Source: Paragyromitra xinjiangensis
Lineage: Eukaryota; Ascomycota; Pezizomycetes; Pezizales; Discinaceae
Reading direction: 5' to 3'
DNA: 64,000 nucleotides
Assembly (NCBI GenBank): GCA_038503065.1
Contig: JBCAMK010000001.1
Location: 1,922,001-1,986,000 of the forward strand
In this document: positions 12,603 to 23,084 of the stretch, piece after piece
Position numbering within the stretch: position 1 is the first letter of the stretch
Layout: the number at the start of each line of letters is the position of its first letter
The notes under the pieces: generated by a model
What the model saw: only the letters and a program-made list of their open reading frames with translations
Told to the model about the DNA's origin: nothing
Databases searched by the model: none
Translations under genes and position numbers: made by a program

Positions 12603-14510
12603 CTACAACCCCTTCTCAACAAACCTCCTAACCCTCTCCCTCACCTTCCTCATCTCCATCCCCTTCTTAAAAACCCTCCTAGTACCCACCTTCTCAACCC
12701 ATACAGTGTCACCACTCTCAGAATCAATTTCAAGTCTTACACCATCAAGAAACAGCATACTCCACCAACCATTCTTGCCGCGTCGACACCACCCAACAGC
12801 CGGCACGAACGTCGTCGTCGAGTCAACATGAAACGGTTTATCTAGTTCCAGAACACGAGATGTAGATGACGAAGACGTAGAAACATTCTCGGAGCGCTTC
12901 CGCAGGTCGTCCTCGTCGTCGTCTTCAAACACCTCTGTGTCCTCCTCTTCGAGCGCTTTCTCACACGCAGCATGCATGCGTTTTGCGCGCTCCATGATAC
13001 GCGTGTATTTACCCTCGAGGGGGGCTTCGCGTCCGTTCCGAAGGATTCGTGTGTGGCCTTTGGTGATTTCGACGCGGAGGTTGAGGTCTTCTTTTAGGGC
13101 TTCGAATCTGCCGTCGGCCCAGCGACGGCCGACCCAGATGCTGCCGCCGCGGTGTTTTTCGCGGACCTCAACGCGGCCGACAACGGTGCCGCGTTTGGCG
13201 ACGTCGACGAAGTGGCGGGCGTACCGGACTGCGGGGAGGTGTTTTAGAGGGAGGTCTTCGATTGCATAGGTTGTTGAGGTGTTGGTGGAGTGTTCGGTGA
13301 TGGTTATGGGGAGGCCGTGGGTTGGGATGTGGTAGGTATGGGTTCCGCCGCCTTTGAGTTCGGCGAGGTTGCGGAGTTGGAGGGTAATGGAGCCGGGGTG
13401 GTGGTGTGTGGTGGGAGTGAGGGTTACGATGGCGGTGCGGGAGTGGTGGGTTATTGGAGGGAGGTGGGGGAGGGTAAAGGCGTATTTGGTGGAGATGGGG
13501 GAGGGGGTAGGTTTCATTGGAGGGGAGGCGCGGTTAGGGCGGTAGCGGGGTGAGAGGGGCGGGGTTTGGTGTGAGGGGTGGTGACGGGGTTCAGGGGGTG
13601 AAGATTGCGGGGGTTGGCGGCGGGGTTTTTGGTGGGGTAGAGGGGGTGACGATGGTGGGGGCTGACGGCGGGGCTGGGGAGGGGAGGGGACCAGGGACTC
13701 GAAGTGAGCGCGGAAAGCGCGCATTTGTTGTAGTGGCGAAGGGTCTGTGGGAGGTGGGTATGAGGGTAGAACTGGACTTGGTGGGATCAAGGGTGGCTGT
13801 GGTGAGTCTAGGGAGGAGAACTTTCGGTGGAGAAGTGATAATGGTGGTGTTGGAAAGGGAGTGAGTTCTGGATTTGGGCGGGAATGTGCGAGGAGGAGGG
13901 TAGATACCGAGTTTTTGTGGGTATGTGGAACTGGGAGTTATGTTAGCACTGAGCTGAGGATGATTGGAAGTGGCTTGATTAATTCGTTAAGTACAGATTG
14001 GGGTAGCTTACTGGTTGTTGTGATTTCCTCCTCTTCTTCCGTTTCCTCCGAGACTGGGCTCGCTACTTTCCTCCGTCCTTCATTTAAGTATTCCTCTACC
14101 AATGCCTCGATATCTTTCGTTCTCCCACCCCCGCCACGGGTTCGATAGCTCTTTGATGATGCATGCTTCGGGCTTGCTGGCGACGCATCAATCGCAATCG
14201 TCGCAGCGTCAAACAAACACTCGGACCTTTTCTGCATAGCTTCGTCTTTCCAAACATCAAAATCAGACTTTCGTCGTCTCCTCCTCACAGGCTGTTCTTC
14301 AGCTCCACCCTCGCTGCCAATGTTCTCAATTGCAGCTAAAACACCCCTCTGTCTACGTCCTCCTGGGAGTCGACTTTGCGGTACTCGCGGTGGCATACCA
14401 GTCATAGTCTCGTCAACATTGACGATGTCCTGGAGGGTGTGTATAGATCTGTGTTTCCGAGGGGATGGCTGAAACTGGGTTGCCTCTGTCATGGTGGTCG
14501 TCTCGGCCAT
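12603..14510 (-). CDS. PLK4/SAK-like polo-box protein lacking a kinase domain
   Basis: Two exons (14510-14012 and 13930-12603) joined across an 81-nt intron with donor GTAAGC, branch GCTAAC and acceptor CCCAG. The frame is kept and gives 608 residues. Residues 1-213 are charged and Pro-rich with no kinase motifs (no GxGxxG, HRD or DFG). Residues about 318-415 resemble the first cryptic polo box of PLK4: a TLPHLPPITHHSRTAIV strand, then YAIEDLPLKHLPAVRYARHF, which parallels the LPxKHWxKYxYAxRFV signature of that family. Residues about 416-495 resemble the second box, ending in a helix EGKYTRIMERAKRMHAACEK. An acidic linker (EVFEDDDEDDL) follows. Residues about 543-605 resemble the C-terminal polo box (GWWSMLFLDGVRLEID). 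In PLK4 these boxes mediate dimerisation and targeting. Assignment is by eye; exon 1 could be a separate gene, although the intron is very good. The start ATG at 14510 fits the divergent promoter. Confidence 0.72.
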
Positions 14511-14867
14511 CGAGCTAGAGTAAACAAAAGAACGCGCTGGGAAGTGAGCGTGACAAACAACACGTGACTCCAGCCGGGTAACAGTGCCACGACACGACAC
14601 GTGCTGCGTTGTTCGTAGCTTCAGGCGTTCCATCCAGCCTCAACCTCTTGTCATCGCTTATAGACAATAACAACAACGCAACGGTTCTTCTCTTCTGCTG
14701 TTGCTGTTGCTTGTCTTCGACACGCCTTCTTCTCTTCTCTTCTCTCCCGTTCATCTTCTTTATCCTTCACTTACATCCTCATCTCCATTCCCTCTACCAC
14801 CACATCTCTTCCATCACAGTGAATACTTCTTCATCACTCACACTCATTCGTTTGTCTATCCACCACA
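14511..14867. promoter_or_regulatory. Divergent promoter with two CACGTG boxes and a Reb1-like site
   Basis: This 357-bp gap separates the start codons of the polo-box gene (-) and the SAP-domain gene (+), so it must carry both promoters. CACGTG occurs at 14561-14566, extended to CACGTGAC, the reverse complement of the Cbf1/CDEI-type GTCACGTG, and again at 14598-14603. Between them CCGGGTAA (14574-14581) is the reverse complement of the yeast Reb1 core TTACCCGG. The plus-strand side continues with CT-rich sequence typical of fungal core promoters and 5' UTRs. Confidence 0.5.
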
Positions 14868-15851
14868 ATGTCCTCTCCAGCCGACTATTCCAAGCTTAAA
14901 GTTCCCGAGCTTCGTGCAATTCTCACTGAACGTAACCTCCCCACCAACGGTGTCAAGGCCGAACTTGTCGCGCGCCTAACAACCGCTGACACCACCACCG
15001 GCGCTCCTTCTCCCGCAACCAACCAAGCTCATCTTCCCACAGCCGATGACTATGAAGTCGACTGGGACGACAATGATGAGCCTGCAGCCCCTGCACCTAC
15101 AACCACCATTGCTGCGCCCTCTGCGGCACTTGCAGCACCCTCTCCAGCTCCGGTAACTGAAGCTGTAGCCCCCACACCCACTTCCCCTCCAAAGCCCAAG
15201 AAGAAGTTCGCCTCCATCGCCGCACTCTTCGATAGCACCCCCGCTACCGCTGCAACCACTACCCCCTCTACAACCAAAACCCCCTCCAAGCCTGCCAAAG
15301 ACCACAATTCCCAATCCCCCTCCTCCCCATCTACCGTAACCGATGATCCCAGCGCCCCAACCGCGTCCACCTCCGCCCCCAAATCCGAACCCACCTTCGC
15401 CGCCGGCCTCGAAGCTTCTTCCATTGATGTAGAGCTCGCGCGCCGTAAAGCCCGCGCCAAGCGCTTCGGCATCGAGGCGGATGCCCCGACCCTCGAAGCG
15501 ACCAAGAAGCTTGAGCGCGAAAAACGCTTCGGTGCTAACGCTGCCGAAGAGGTCGCCCCGAAGAAAGAGGCTGTCAAGGGACTTGATTCAGCGCTACCGG
15601 AGCGACGCGAGAGGAAGAGGGGTCCACCGGCGCACGTCGAGAATGCGAGGGGGAAGAGGAGCCGCGCGGGCGCACAGCAGGTTAACCATAACGGCAGTGG
15701 TGCTGCGCGCGGTAGTGAGAGAAGGCCGAATCAGGGACCGAGGAAGAATACAGGTGGTGTACAAAAATCTGGGTATAAGGGGATTCTCGACGACCCAACG
15801 GAGAAGGCGAAAGCTGAAGCTAGAGCGAGGAAGTTTGGGTTGGCTCAGTAG
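14868..15851 (+). CDS. THO1: SAP-domain RNA/DNA-binding protein, Tho1/SARNP (CIP29) type
   Basis: A 327-residue intron-less gene. Residues about 8-42 form a SAP motif (LKVPELRAILTERNLPTNG, then KAELVARL), which binds nucleic acid. The middle is Ala/Pro/Thr-rich and disordered. The C-terminal half has the repeated R-K-R-F-G signature of the Tho1/Hcc1/SARNP family: ARAKRFGI at about 195-202, EREKRFG at about 216-222 and EARARKFGL at the end, with basic RGG-like stretches between. The family acts in the nucleus in mRNP assembly and TREX-linked mRNA export, with the RNA helicase Sub2/UAP56 as partner. The start ATG follows a CCACA context. It is divergent from the polo-box gene. The GC-rich wobble use makes antisense frames look open; those are not genes. 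Confidence 0.9.
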   Translation: MSSPADYSKLKVPELRAILTERNLPTNGVKAELVARLTTADTTTGAPSPATNQAHLPTADDYEVDWDDNDEPAAPAPTTTIAAPSAALAAPSPAPVTEAVAPTPTSPPKPKKKFASIAALFDSTPATAATTTPSTTKTPSKPAKDHNSQSPSSPSTVTDDPSAPTASTSAPKSEPTFAAGLEASSIDVELARRKARAKRFGIEADAPTLEATKKLEREKRFGANAAEEVAPKKEAVKGLDSALPERRERKRGPPAHVENARGKRSRAGAQQVNHNGSGAARGSERRPNQGPRKNTGGVQKSGYKGILDDPTEKAKAEARARKFGLAQ

Positions 15852-18150
15852 GGTGGGGTTTGTATGTTTGTACTAGTAATTTGGATTGTTTTTTACTGTG
15901 TTTTTTTTGCAGCCCCTCTAAAGGCTTTAACGCGTGAGATGGATCTTGAATCTGGATAAGGATTGTTATCAGCATAATTGGTTTTTTTCTCTATTTTCTT
16001 ATCTGTCTTGTGGCTACGATCCGGAAAAAAAGTTTGCTAGTGAATAGTTTGAGAAATCCACGATAAATAAAATGAGCTTTTTTTTTCTTCAACTCTGCAT
16101 TGAGTCATGAATCATAGGATAAGGCAAAGCCACTAGCAGTGAGTAAAAAAAACACGTTGATAAGTCAATCGCGAGATAACGGCTGTGGCGGGCTATATGA
16201 GGCTGTGCAGGGGCGCAGAAGGGCGCAGCATCATACTACATCACTCGATTCGCGGATTTCGTTGATGTGGTTCGGTGGCGGTGTGGCACGAACGGTTGAG
16301 GACGCGATGGTCTCTATTGTTTGGGGGCCGACCCGACCTCTAGACAAATAGGATAGGAAATAGTACGTAGTGCAAAGCTGAGCTCCGAGCCCTGCTGGTC
16401 TGCCTGTGGTCCGTGATGCACGCAGTCGACCACAGCGGATATACGTGGGTGTGTTTAGGACGAGGTGGTTGATACAGGGGTGTGGTGTCTACGCGTGCTT
16501 GGTGTACACGTAGTTTCCCTGCTGGGCATGGGAGTGTTAAAGGGAGGGAGGGAGGGGGATTGGGCTGGTTTTTAGGACCGATGGTATGCGAGGGTTGGGT
16601 TGGTGGTGTTTGAGGTGGACTGGATGTTTCAGCTGGAGATCAGCGGTGTTGGGTTGGGTGGAGCTGACGAGTGGAAGCTGTAGAGGAGTAAGGAAAATGG
16701 AAACTAAACCGGAGGTGCAGTAAGCCGGGGGATGAACTCAGTGTAGTTTTAGATTATGTGGGTGTTATCGACTTACTGGGTACTTTTGGTGCAGATTTGT
16801 ATATGCACTGGGGTTTTACGTGCTGATATTTATTTTACCTTTAGTCGGGTTGTAAGTTTGATATAGCTGGTGTCTTACACGTTTGGTGCTTCTTCCGTTT
16901 GGTGCATTTTGGGCGGGAGTTGTGTTTGGGGGTGTTTTTGAGTGCATTTCGACGCTTCGAATGCCTTTGGACGGCGCTATTGCATTGAAGTTTGGGTGGA
17001 AGAGTTCTTGATCCGTTCCTTCTGGTTTGTCGGTCGTGTATAGGTTGGCGTTGGTGGTTAGTGCTGCTATTTGGCTATGAGCTCTTCGTTCGGGATAATG
17101 GGAGGCATGGTTTCGATGGTGCTGCGCAGCTGCGTCGTGGGGTTGATGAGTTATCACCTTTACCGGAGCTATCCTTTTGTATTCGTGGGGTAAGGATTTC
17201 TGATCAACCTTTGTGATGTAGTGCCCTGCGGAGGTTTGTTTTTGGCTTTTGTAATGGTATGATTATGTAGTTTGAGATCTTCATTTCCTATTCACCATCG
17301 AATGCATGTGGGGTCGCATTTTAGTATCTGTGCCGAACCAGAAACCCCTAGAAAACAGGGAAAACAATTCCACAAGTGCCTACTGTTCTTCCAGTAGTGA
17401 CATAAAACAGCCGAATTTCTTTAGGCCGTCGTGTTAGTGACGTCAAGAGCCAATATGAGGGAACTTGTTTAATCTCACAGGTTAGTCCATCCCTGGATCG
17501 TCTCCTGGACTGAGGTTTCTAACTTGCCTCGTGTGGGGCCCAAGGTGGGCGGGTATGGTATCGCGTGATATTTTGTGAATTCATATTCATATGGAGAGGA
17601 TTCTAAGATAGTGGGGAGGTTTTTTTGTAGCCAAAGGTACGAGATAGATTGCTCATGGAGGATTATGAAAAGGGTTAATTGAGGTGGCTGGAGGAAAGGC
17701 TAGGGAAAGGCTGGAGCCAATCTAGATTAGGAATTAGGAACACCTTACTTAAGCTTGCTAGAGGTCTGTCTTGTGGGACTTCACCGATATCAATATTCTA
17801 GACAGCGCATGTCGTGAGATGAATTTATCTGTTTGCTTGCCTGCCTGCAAGATATTTAATGAAGTAATTAATCGATTAATATGCGTGGATTGTGAGAACT
17901 AGCTTAGCGAGTGATATTATGTGAAGTTCGTACCGCGTGGGAATAGGTAGATAGATAGATAGATAATTCATTAAGTACATCCAACCACCTGGATTATGGT
18001 ACTGAAAACGCGCTTAGTCGTACTTGTACTGCTAGGAAGGTGTATACTTAAGTAAATCTTTGAACAGTATAGTCACTCCCGTACAAGACGACGATAAAAT
18101 AACATCCAACCTAACATAAAGAAAGAAGCGAAACCAACAAAACTAACACA
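15852..18150. other. Intergenic, G/T-rich then AT-rich, no gene seen
   Basis: The first 250 bp contain the 3' end of the SAP gene (T-runs). A G-rich plus-strand stretch (about 16430-16680) follows, then mixed sequence. Overlapping short frames at 16816-17216 are open on both strands and are not credible as genes. A tetranucleotide microsatellite, (TAGA)4, lies at about 17947-17965. Confidence 0.5.
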
Positions 18151-18660
18151 TCACAAATCCTTCATTGGCCACAATCTTTCAATCTTCAATTTCTTTCCAA
18201 TAACCGTACTCCCACCCTCTTCTCTATCCACTTCTCCTCCCTCATTCCTTGCCTCTCTTGCTTTCATAAACTCCTTCCAAATATCCGCGCTATACTTCAT
18301 GCCTTCTAGATCTGTTGTATACAAAAGTAAGGCGCTACTGTGTGGGAATGGAAAACAAGGATATGCCCTGAACTCACGACACCAGGAGGCGATCACAAGT
18401 GCTTAGAGGGGGTTTGAATTTACCTTTAAGTCCACAAACTCAGCGTCATGAAGCTTGTTGGTCTCTAGTACATCTTCGTCTCGCCCAATGAAGGTCTAAT
18501 TAAGCCCAGCGCAAAGCTTTGTCTATACATATGTAATGCTATCCGCTTGAAAGGGGTACATTTCCCACACATCGGGTTCGAAACTCCAATTCCAAGAGTG
18601 TCTACAGCCTAGTCTCGTGCCCACGTTGTAGTCGCCCTGATTTTTTTCGGTATTTGATGT
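18151..18660 (-). pseudogene. Remains of a multi-exon gene of unknown function
   Basis: Three protein-like blocks on the minus strand are bordered by plausible splice sites but cannot be joined in one frame. Block 1 (about 18660-18530) follows an acceptor TTTTAG and contains HSWNWSFEPDVWEMYPFQAD. Block 2 (18495-18424) follows TTAATTAG, contains RDEDVLETNKLHDAEFVDLK and ends at donor GTAAAT. Block 3 (about 18320-18151) follows ACAACAG, contains MKYSADIWKEFMKAREARNE and ends in a stop. The gap between blocks 1 and 2 is only about 33 nt if spliced, and the block 2-3 phases disagree. A weaker coding-like patch (DVPDIAPKKITPEGY) lies upstream at about 18770. This suggests decay by small indels. 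I do not recognise the family. Confidence 0.4.
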
Positions 18661-20000
18661 CTAAAATCTGGATTCTCCCTACACGAAAAATCGCGTCAAC
18701 CACCCAAAATAAATAGCGATTTTCCCAAAATTTCTAGAATCGAGACTACCTATAGCCTTCGGGCGTAATTTTCTTGGGGGCTATGTCTGGCACGTCTTTC
18801 GTCTATAAACGATGTTTCCCTACATATAGGACTGGAATGGCCGTACTTACGAACAAGATAGCCTTGTTCCTCTTTTTGTCTGTAGACATTGTTCCTTTGA
18901 TTCCTCACTTTCATTTTTCTTTTAATCACTCCGCATCCACTCCCTCTAGGGGAAAGAATCGTAATGGTCGGTTGTGCATGTTGGTACAAAAATTCAGACA
19001 CTTGTAATACCATAGGGCATGGTTAGGGTGTGGAAATGGATTACAGGAAACGGAAATGTTTTAACTTTGCTAGAAAGAAGTGTCACCTAGGAATAGCAAC
19101 ACCGATTAACACGATAAGAAGGGAAGTTCCTACCTGATAATGTGAGGGTGCGAGATGTCCAACCCAAGCCAGAAGCCAAAAATCAACTTAAGTGTACGAC
19201 TTCCTCGTGAATATGTTCGAGGTGTGTGTATCTAAGAGCACCATAGTTGAGACGGCTGTATATGCTTAATGGGAAAGTTATTTATCTATCTACAGACGGT
19301 GTTTGGGCATTGCTATGCTTGTAAAATGTAAATATACGAAGCCTTTGGGACGGGCCGGGTAACTCTGTAAATAAATATGCGACGGATAAAATGGTATGGA
19401 GACAACTTAGTGCCCGTATGCTCGTCACGCGCACATCTCAGCCTAAGTACCGAGTTTATACCTAATTTTGTAATTCTCAGAACGCTCGTGATGATAGTTA
19501 CGCTGTGTGCAGGAATGGAATCCGGGACCTTTTTAGTGCCCCTTTCTCACAGCCGGGGCCACATGGGAAGGTGATCAATAGAGGGATGGTATCTACGCGG
19601 CTGAGAATGCCCTGACGCGATTTTGATGGCACAGCTTGTACCCGCAATCTACCTAAGCTTTGAAAGCACAAGCGTGGGCAAGGGGTGCTCCCAGGCACAG
19701 GGAGAGAAGCATTCTCTTTGGCAATACGTCATCTCAGATGAGCTTAATCCTTTGGTTCTCTTAGCCGTTACTATCGTGTTTGGGATCCGTTTTCGTGTAT
19801 TGAATCAGCCGAACAAGCATGACAATGATCATAGACTCTCACTCTGGTAGTCTATACGTTAATCAGGTGCCACCACTGGTACACCGCTAACAACACATGC
19901 TGAAATATTCCAGTGAAATCCTCTCTTCCTTTGAATCATTGGGTTTACTGACGAATGGCGAGAAATACGATACTTTGAAATTCCTTATTCCCGTCTCACC
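18661..20000. other. Intergenic upstream of the pRiA4b-like gene
   Basis: Apart from the coding-like patch near 18770 noted with the adjacent relic, no gene is supported. Short frames at 18750-19013 overlap on both strands. The region just before 20001 should hold the promoter of the next gene; no clear TATA box stands out. Confidence 0.45.
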
Positions 20001-20690
20001 ATGGACACTTTCACCCCTAGCCCAAATTACCTCTTGAAGGTGACTATTCTGTATACAGAGGATCCGATCGTTATGCGCCAGATCTCTGTCCCAGCCGGGA
20101 TTAACCTCCACGATCTGCATCTTATCCTCCAGACTGCCTTTGGCTGGGGACAGTGTCATCCATACAAATTTAGCATCCAGAAAAGGCAGAAAGGCGGTGA
20201 ACGCTGCGAGTGGCTGCCCATCTTTGGGAGTGACCAAGGTGATAGCTTAAACCTCGGACTTCATTCGCCTAAGTCTTGTGCCAGCACACTTTTTTCTGAA
20301 GTCCTGGGAGATGCACAGCAAAACAAGACCATTGTGTACATCTATGATGTAGAGAATGGCTGGAATCATAGCATCGAACTCGTCGGCCGGACAACAGAGA
20401 GCACAGAGACTGCAGTTTGTGTTTCTGGCGAAGGACATCCTTGCGCTGAGGATGTCGGTGGATCTCTCGGCTGGAAAGAACTTAAACTCGCTTACAAAAA
20501 GCTCTTTGACAAGTCTGATATCAGGGCGAATAAGCGAAGAAAGTGGTATAAAGATGATTGCATGAATGGAGACCCCAAGGGGCTGGCGGACAAGGGCCCG
20601 TATAGATGGGATCATGAAGCGGTCAATAAAGAATTGGCTCAGCTCAAGCTTGGTCAATATGTGGAGGAGGAGGAGGAGGAAGAGAATTGA
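20001..20690 (+). CDS. pRiA4b ORF-3-like (IS1096 TnpR-type fold) domain protein
   Basis: An intron-less 229-residue protein. It matches the plasmid pRiA4b ORF-3-like family by its landmarks. An N-terminal strand segment (YLLKVTILYTEDPIVMRQI) is followed by LHDLHLILQTAFGWGQCHPY, the typical HxxHxxIQxAMGW-like helix. Then come YIYDVENGWNHSIELVG, equivalent to the family Y-x-Y-D-F-G-D-x-W-x-H block, and SGEGHPCAEDVGGSLGW, equivalent to the G-x-x-x-x-P-P-E-D-x-G-G-x-x-G-Y block. The tail is basic and then acidic, ending in a run of glutamates. In bacteria the domain sits on plasmids and mobile elements; fungal copies exist and have no settled function. No introns and a one-domain layout would fit ancient transfer from bacteria, which is an inference. 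Confidence 0.85.
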   Translation: MDTFTPSPNYLLKVTILYTEDPIVMRQISVPAGINLHDLHLILQTAFGWGQCHPYKFSIQKRQKGGERCEWLPIFGSDQGDSLNLGLHSPKSCASTLFSEVLGDAQQNKTIVYIYDVENGWNHSIELVGRTTESTETAVCVSGEGHPCAEDVGGSLGWKELKLAYKKLFDKSDIRANKRRKWYKDDCMNGDPKGLADKGPYRWDHEAVNKELAQLKLGQYVEEEEEEEN

Positions 20691-21541
20691 TACATCCTTG
20701 AGGACTAGTGGCCTGAGTCTTGGATTGAAATATGGAATGTGACAATGGTGGCGCTCTAGAACCCCACGTACCAACAACAATCCTCCGGAAGCCTTACAGA
20801 TGAGCCTCATAGAGCACCTACCCTATAGCTAACTTCATACTTGTACTTCACAGTTCTGAATTCGATGTCCTTAAATTAGGTTAATGGGAAGAACTCATGG
20901 GGTTCCATCTTGACGGGAGTGTGAATTGTCAAAATGCAGCTTTGTTCATCCATGCATGGATACTTACTCGCCACCTGTTTACTTCGATTTTCGAGAGGCT
21001 TGGAGATCCCTCCCTATAGTTCAATGTGATGAGTTTCAGTTTATAAGGCCTATCGTCATTCCTTGTGCTCACACCTTTTTCCTGACATAGAACACGAAGA
21101 TAAATGTGAGTGTTTATACGTACTAAGTGTAGATCTAACTCAAACATCTTACACACTAGCTCCATAGATAGAAAACAGATAAAGAGATACATTTAGTTCT
21201 CCTATTTTGTAGCACTATCTAGCACTGATTAAGATAATCCTCGACCATCTTAAGCCTATAGAATGCTGATATTAGACGACCTGCCCTTTCCTAACTCTTG
21301 CTAGATTACTAATTGCATAACAAACCATTTGAAATCGTATGCCCGGGTCTGGACTTTTACAGGCGTGCGTGTAGTTTAGCAATGATGCTGATCTCTCATG
21401 CAACTTTCTTGAATTTTGATCGCATTGTTTCTTTGATAAACTTGGACACTTTCAATCAACACCACAAAATCTAGTAAGTCTACTCGTAACCCAATTCCCG
21501 ACTCTCTCTAATACAACAGATACACAGATCACTTGTACATT
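20691..21541. other. Intergenic between convergent genes
   Basis: About 850 bp between two convergent genes. It should hold both 3' ends. I see no further gene or repeat; a short frame at 20929-21192 (-) lacks any recognisable feature. Confidence 0.5.
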
Positions 21542-23084
21542 CTAGAAATAAGAACCTTCAATAGCGAACCCAACAGTCAACTGAAAAAATGTTAGTCTAT
21601 GATCTCCCTATCAACAAATATGCAGGTAAGGCCCTACCTTGACGTGTTCCAGGATGTGGTTGAAATCAAGTGTGTTAACAGTGTCACTGGCTGAATGAAT
21701 ATATGGGGATGAGTCATCGAACGTATCCTCGGTAACAAACGAGGCAGCTTGAAAATTAATGATGTTAGCAAATATTACCAGTAAGGATTCTTTCCTTCTA
21801 GAGAGAGTGTACTCACGAAATCCAGCAGAGTTGGCCGAAGAACTGTGCGGAGTTAGCCAGTGATCCATGAAAAGGTTTATATGTCGACACTTACTGATCG
21901 CTACACCCATATCCACAAACATCAGTAATAACTGGCAGCTTAGTGTAAGCTGGGACAAGGGTCTTGACGAAGTTGGTCAAAGCGGTATTAACATAATCAG
22001 TGTAAACCGCGATCACGTTGTTCGGTGAATAGCCTGTCATATCCTGGACGAGAACAGCTTTGATGCTACGCCCGGCAGAGCGATAATTATTAAAGATAGC
22101 GCGGGATCCAAGAAGACCACCTTCTTCTCCTGCATACCAATGAAATTCTATCGTGTTTTTAGGGGCAAATTTTGAGTTGGCGAGGACACGGAATGCCTCC
22201 AAAATTGTCACCTATATATGCCGATGCGTCAGAAGGAACAAAAAGTCAATGTTAATGACGAGGTAATGGGACCAACCGTTCCAGAGCAGTTGTCATCGGC
22301 ACCAGGAGAGCGGCCACTAGTGGTTGAGCCAACGCTATCAAGATGGGCACCAATCACAACTATTATTCGACGATCAATAACTTCACGAATAAAAACTCAT
22401 TGGATAGAAAATAGAGATGCTTACTCGTAGAGGTACTGGTTCCAGGAATCTTTGCGATGATGCTAGCTTGATTGAAACCAGACGCCGTGTGGGAAAATTG
22501 GCTCACGACAATGGCAGAGTTTGCAGCTCCAACTGTTTTAACGGTGTTGAACAGCCAGGTTGCTGATGTTTGACCTGTCGTGGATCGATAGTAACGATTG
22601 TAATAGCTATGGGAATTCCAAGAATTATCAGTAAAACTTTATAGAAGATAATGGTGGGTTATTAAAAAAGTATACCCAGTAAAAGTGTCAGTCCAGCTTT
22701 TGAGGTTGCCGATGCTCAGCGAAGGGATCAGAGCATTAACCTGAGACTGGTGAGTTGGCCCAGAGGGAAAGGACGTCTGACGAGCCTCAATGGTAGGAGC
22801 TGTAGCAGCAACAAGGTCTTCCAATTGCTTTTACTACTATCAGATGGAACCCTACCGGTAGTCAGGAAATCGTTAAGACTCACCCAGGTGTCTGTAACAT
22901 CTACGAAATTGATCTTCTTAGAAATGAACAGGTCGAACTTTTCGTCTTCTGTCACCCAGGTTCCTTCATCGTCTTCGGAGATCTTAACAAGACGAAGGCC
23001 TTCTGAAGGTGGAATAGGAGCCGCTGGAAGTGAAACTGCAAGCTTCACAAGAGCAAGGAGAGGAAGCAGCTTTTTAGCAAGCAT
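21542..23084 (-). CDS. lap1: Secreted leucine aminopeptidase, peptidase family M28 (LAP1 type)
   Basis: Eight exons: 23084-22884, 22827-22676, 22606-22425, 22359-22277, 22211-21895, 21842-21817, 21747-21638 and 21580-21542. All phases agree, giving 369 residues, close to the usual size of about 380-390. It starts with a signal peptide (MLAKKLLPLLALVKLAVSLP) and a propeptide, so it is a secreted exopeptidase. The two-zinc site is complete: His184 in GAHLDS, Asp201 in GADDN, catalytic Glu235 and zinc ligand Glu236 in AGEEGGLLGS, Asp263 in VQDMTGY and His338 in PYIHSASDT. The C-terminal LTVGFA stretch is usual for LAP1. One donor, after exon 4, would be GTTGGT, which is unusual but keeps the conserved SGTVTILEAF join. 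The ATG at 23084 is chosen because the signal peptide follows at once. Confidence 0.93.

Noticed and set aside
12937..13864. Several plus-strand frames over the polo-box gene
   Set aside because: They are antisense to the minus-strand exon, consist of Gly/Val/Arg-rich text caused by its Pro-rich coding, and have no domains.
14976..15577. Minus-strand frames of 112 and 175 codons over the SAP gene
   Set aside because: Low-complexity Gly/Ala/Ser shadows of the Pro/Ala/Thr-rich THO1-type gene.
16816..17216. Overlapping 74- and 113-codon frames
   Set aside because: Open on both strands, no domain, and located in G/T-rich intergenic DNA.
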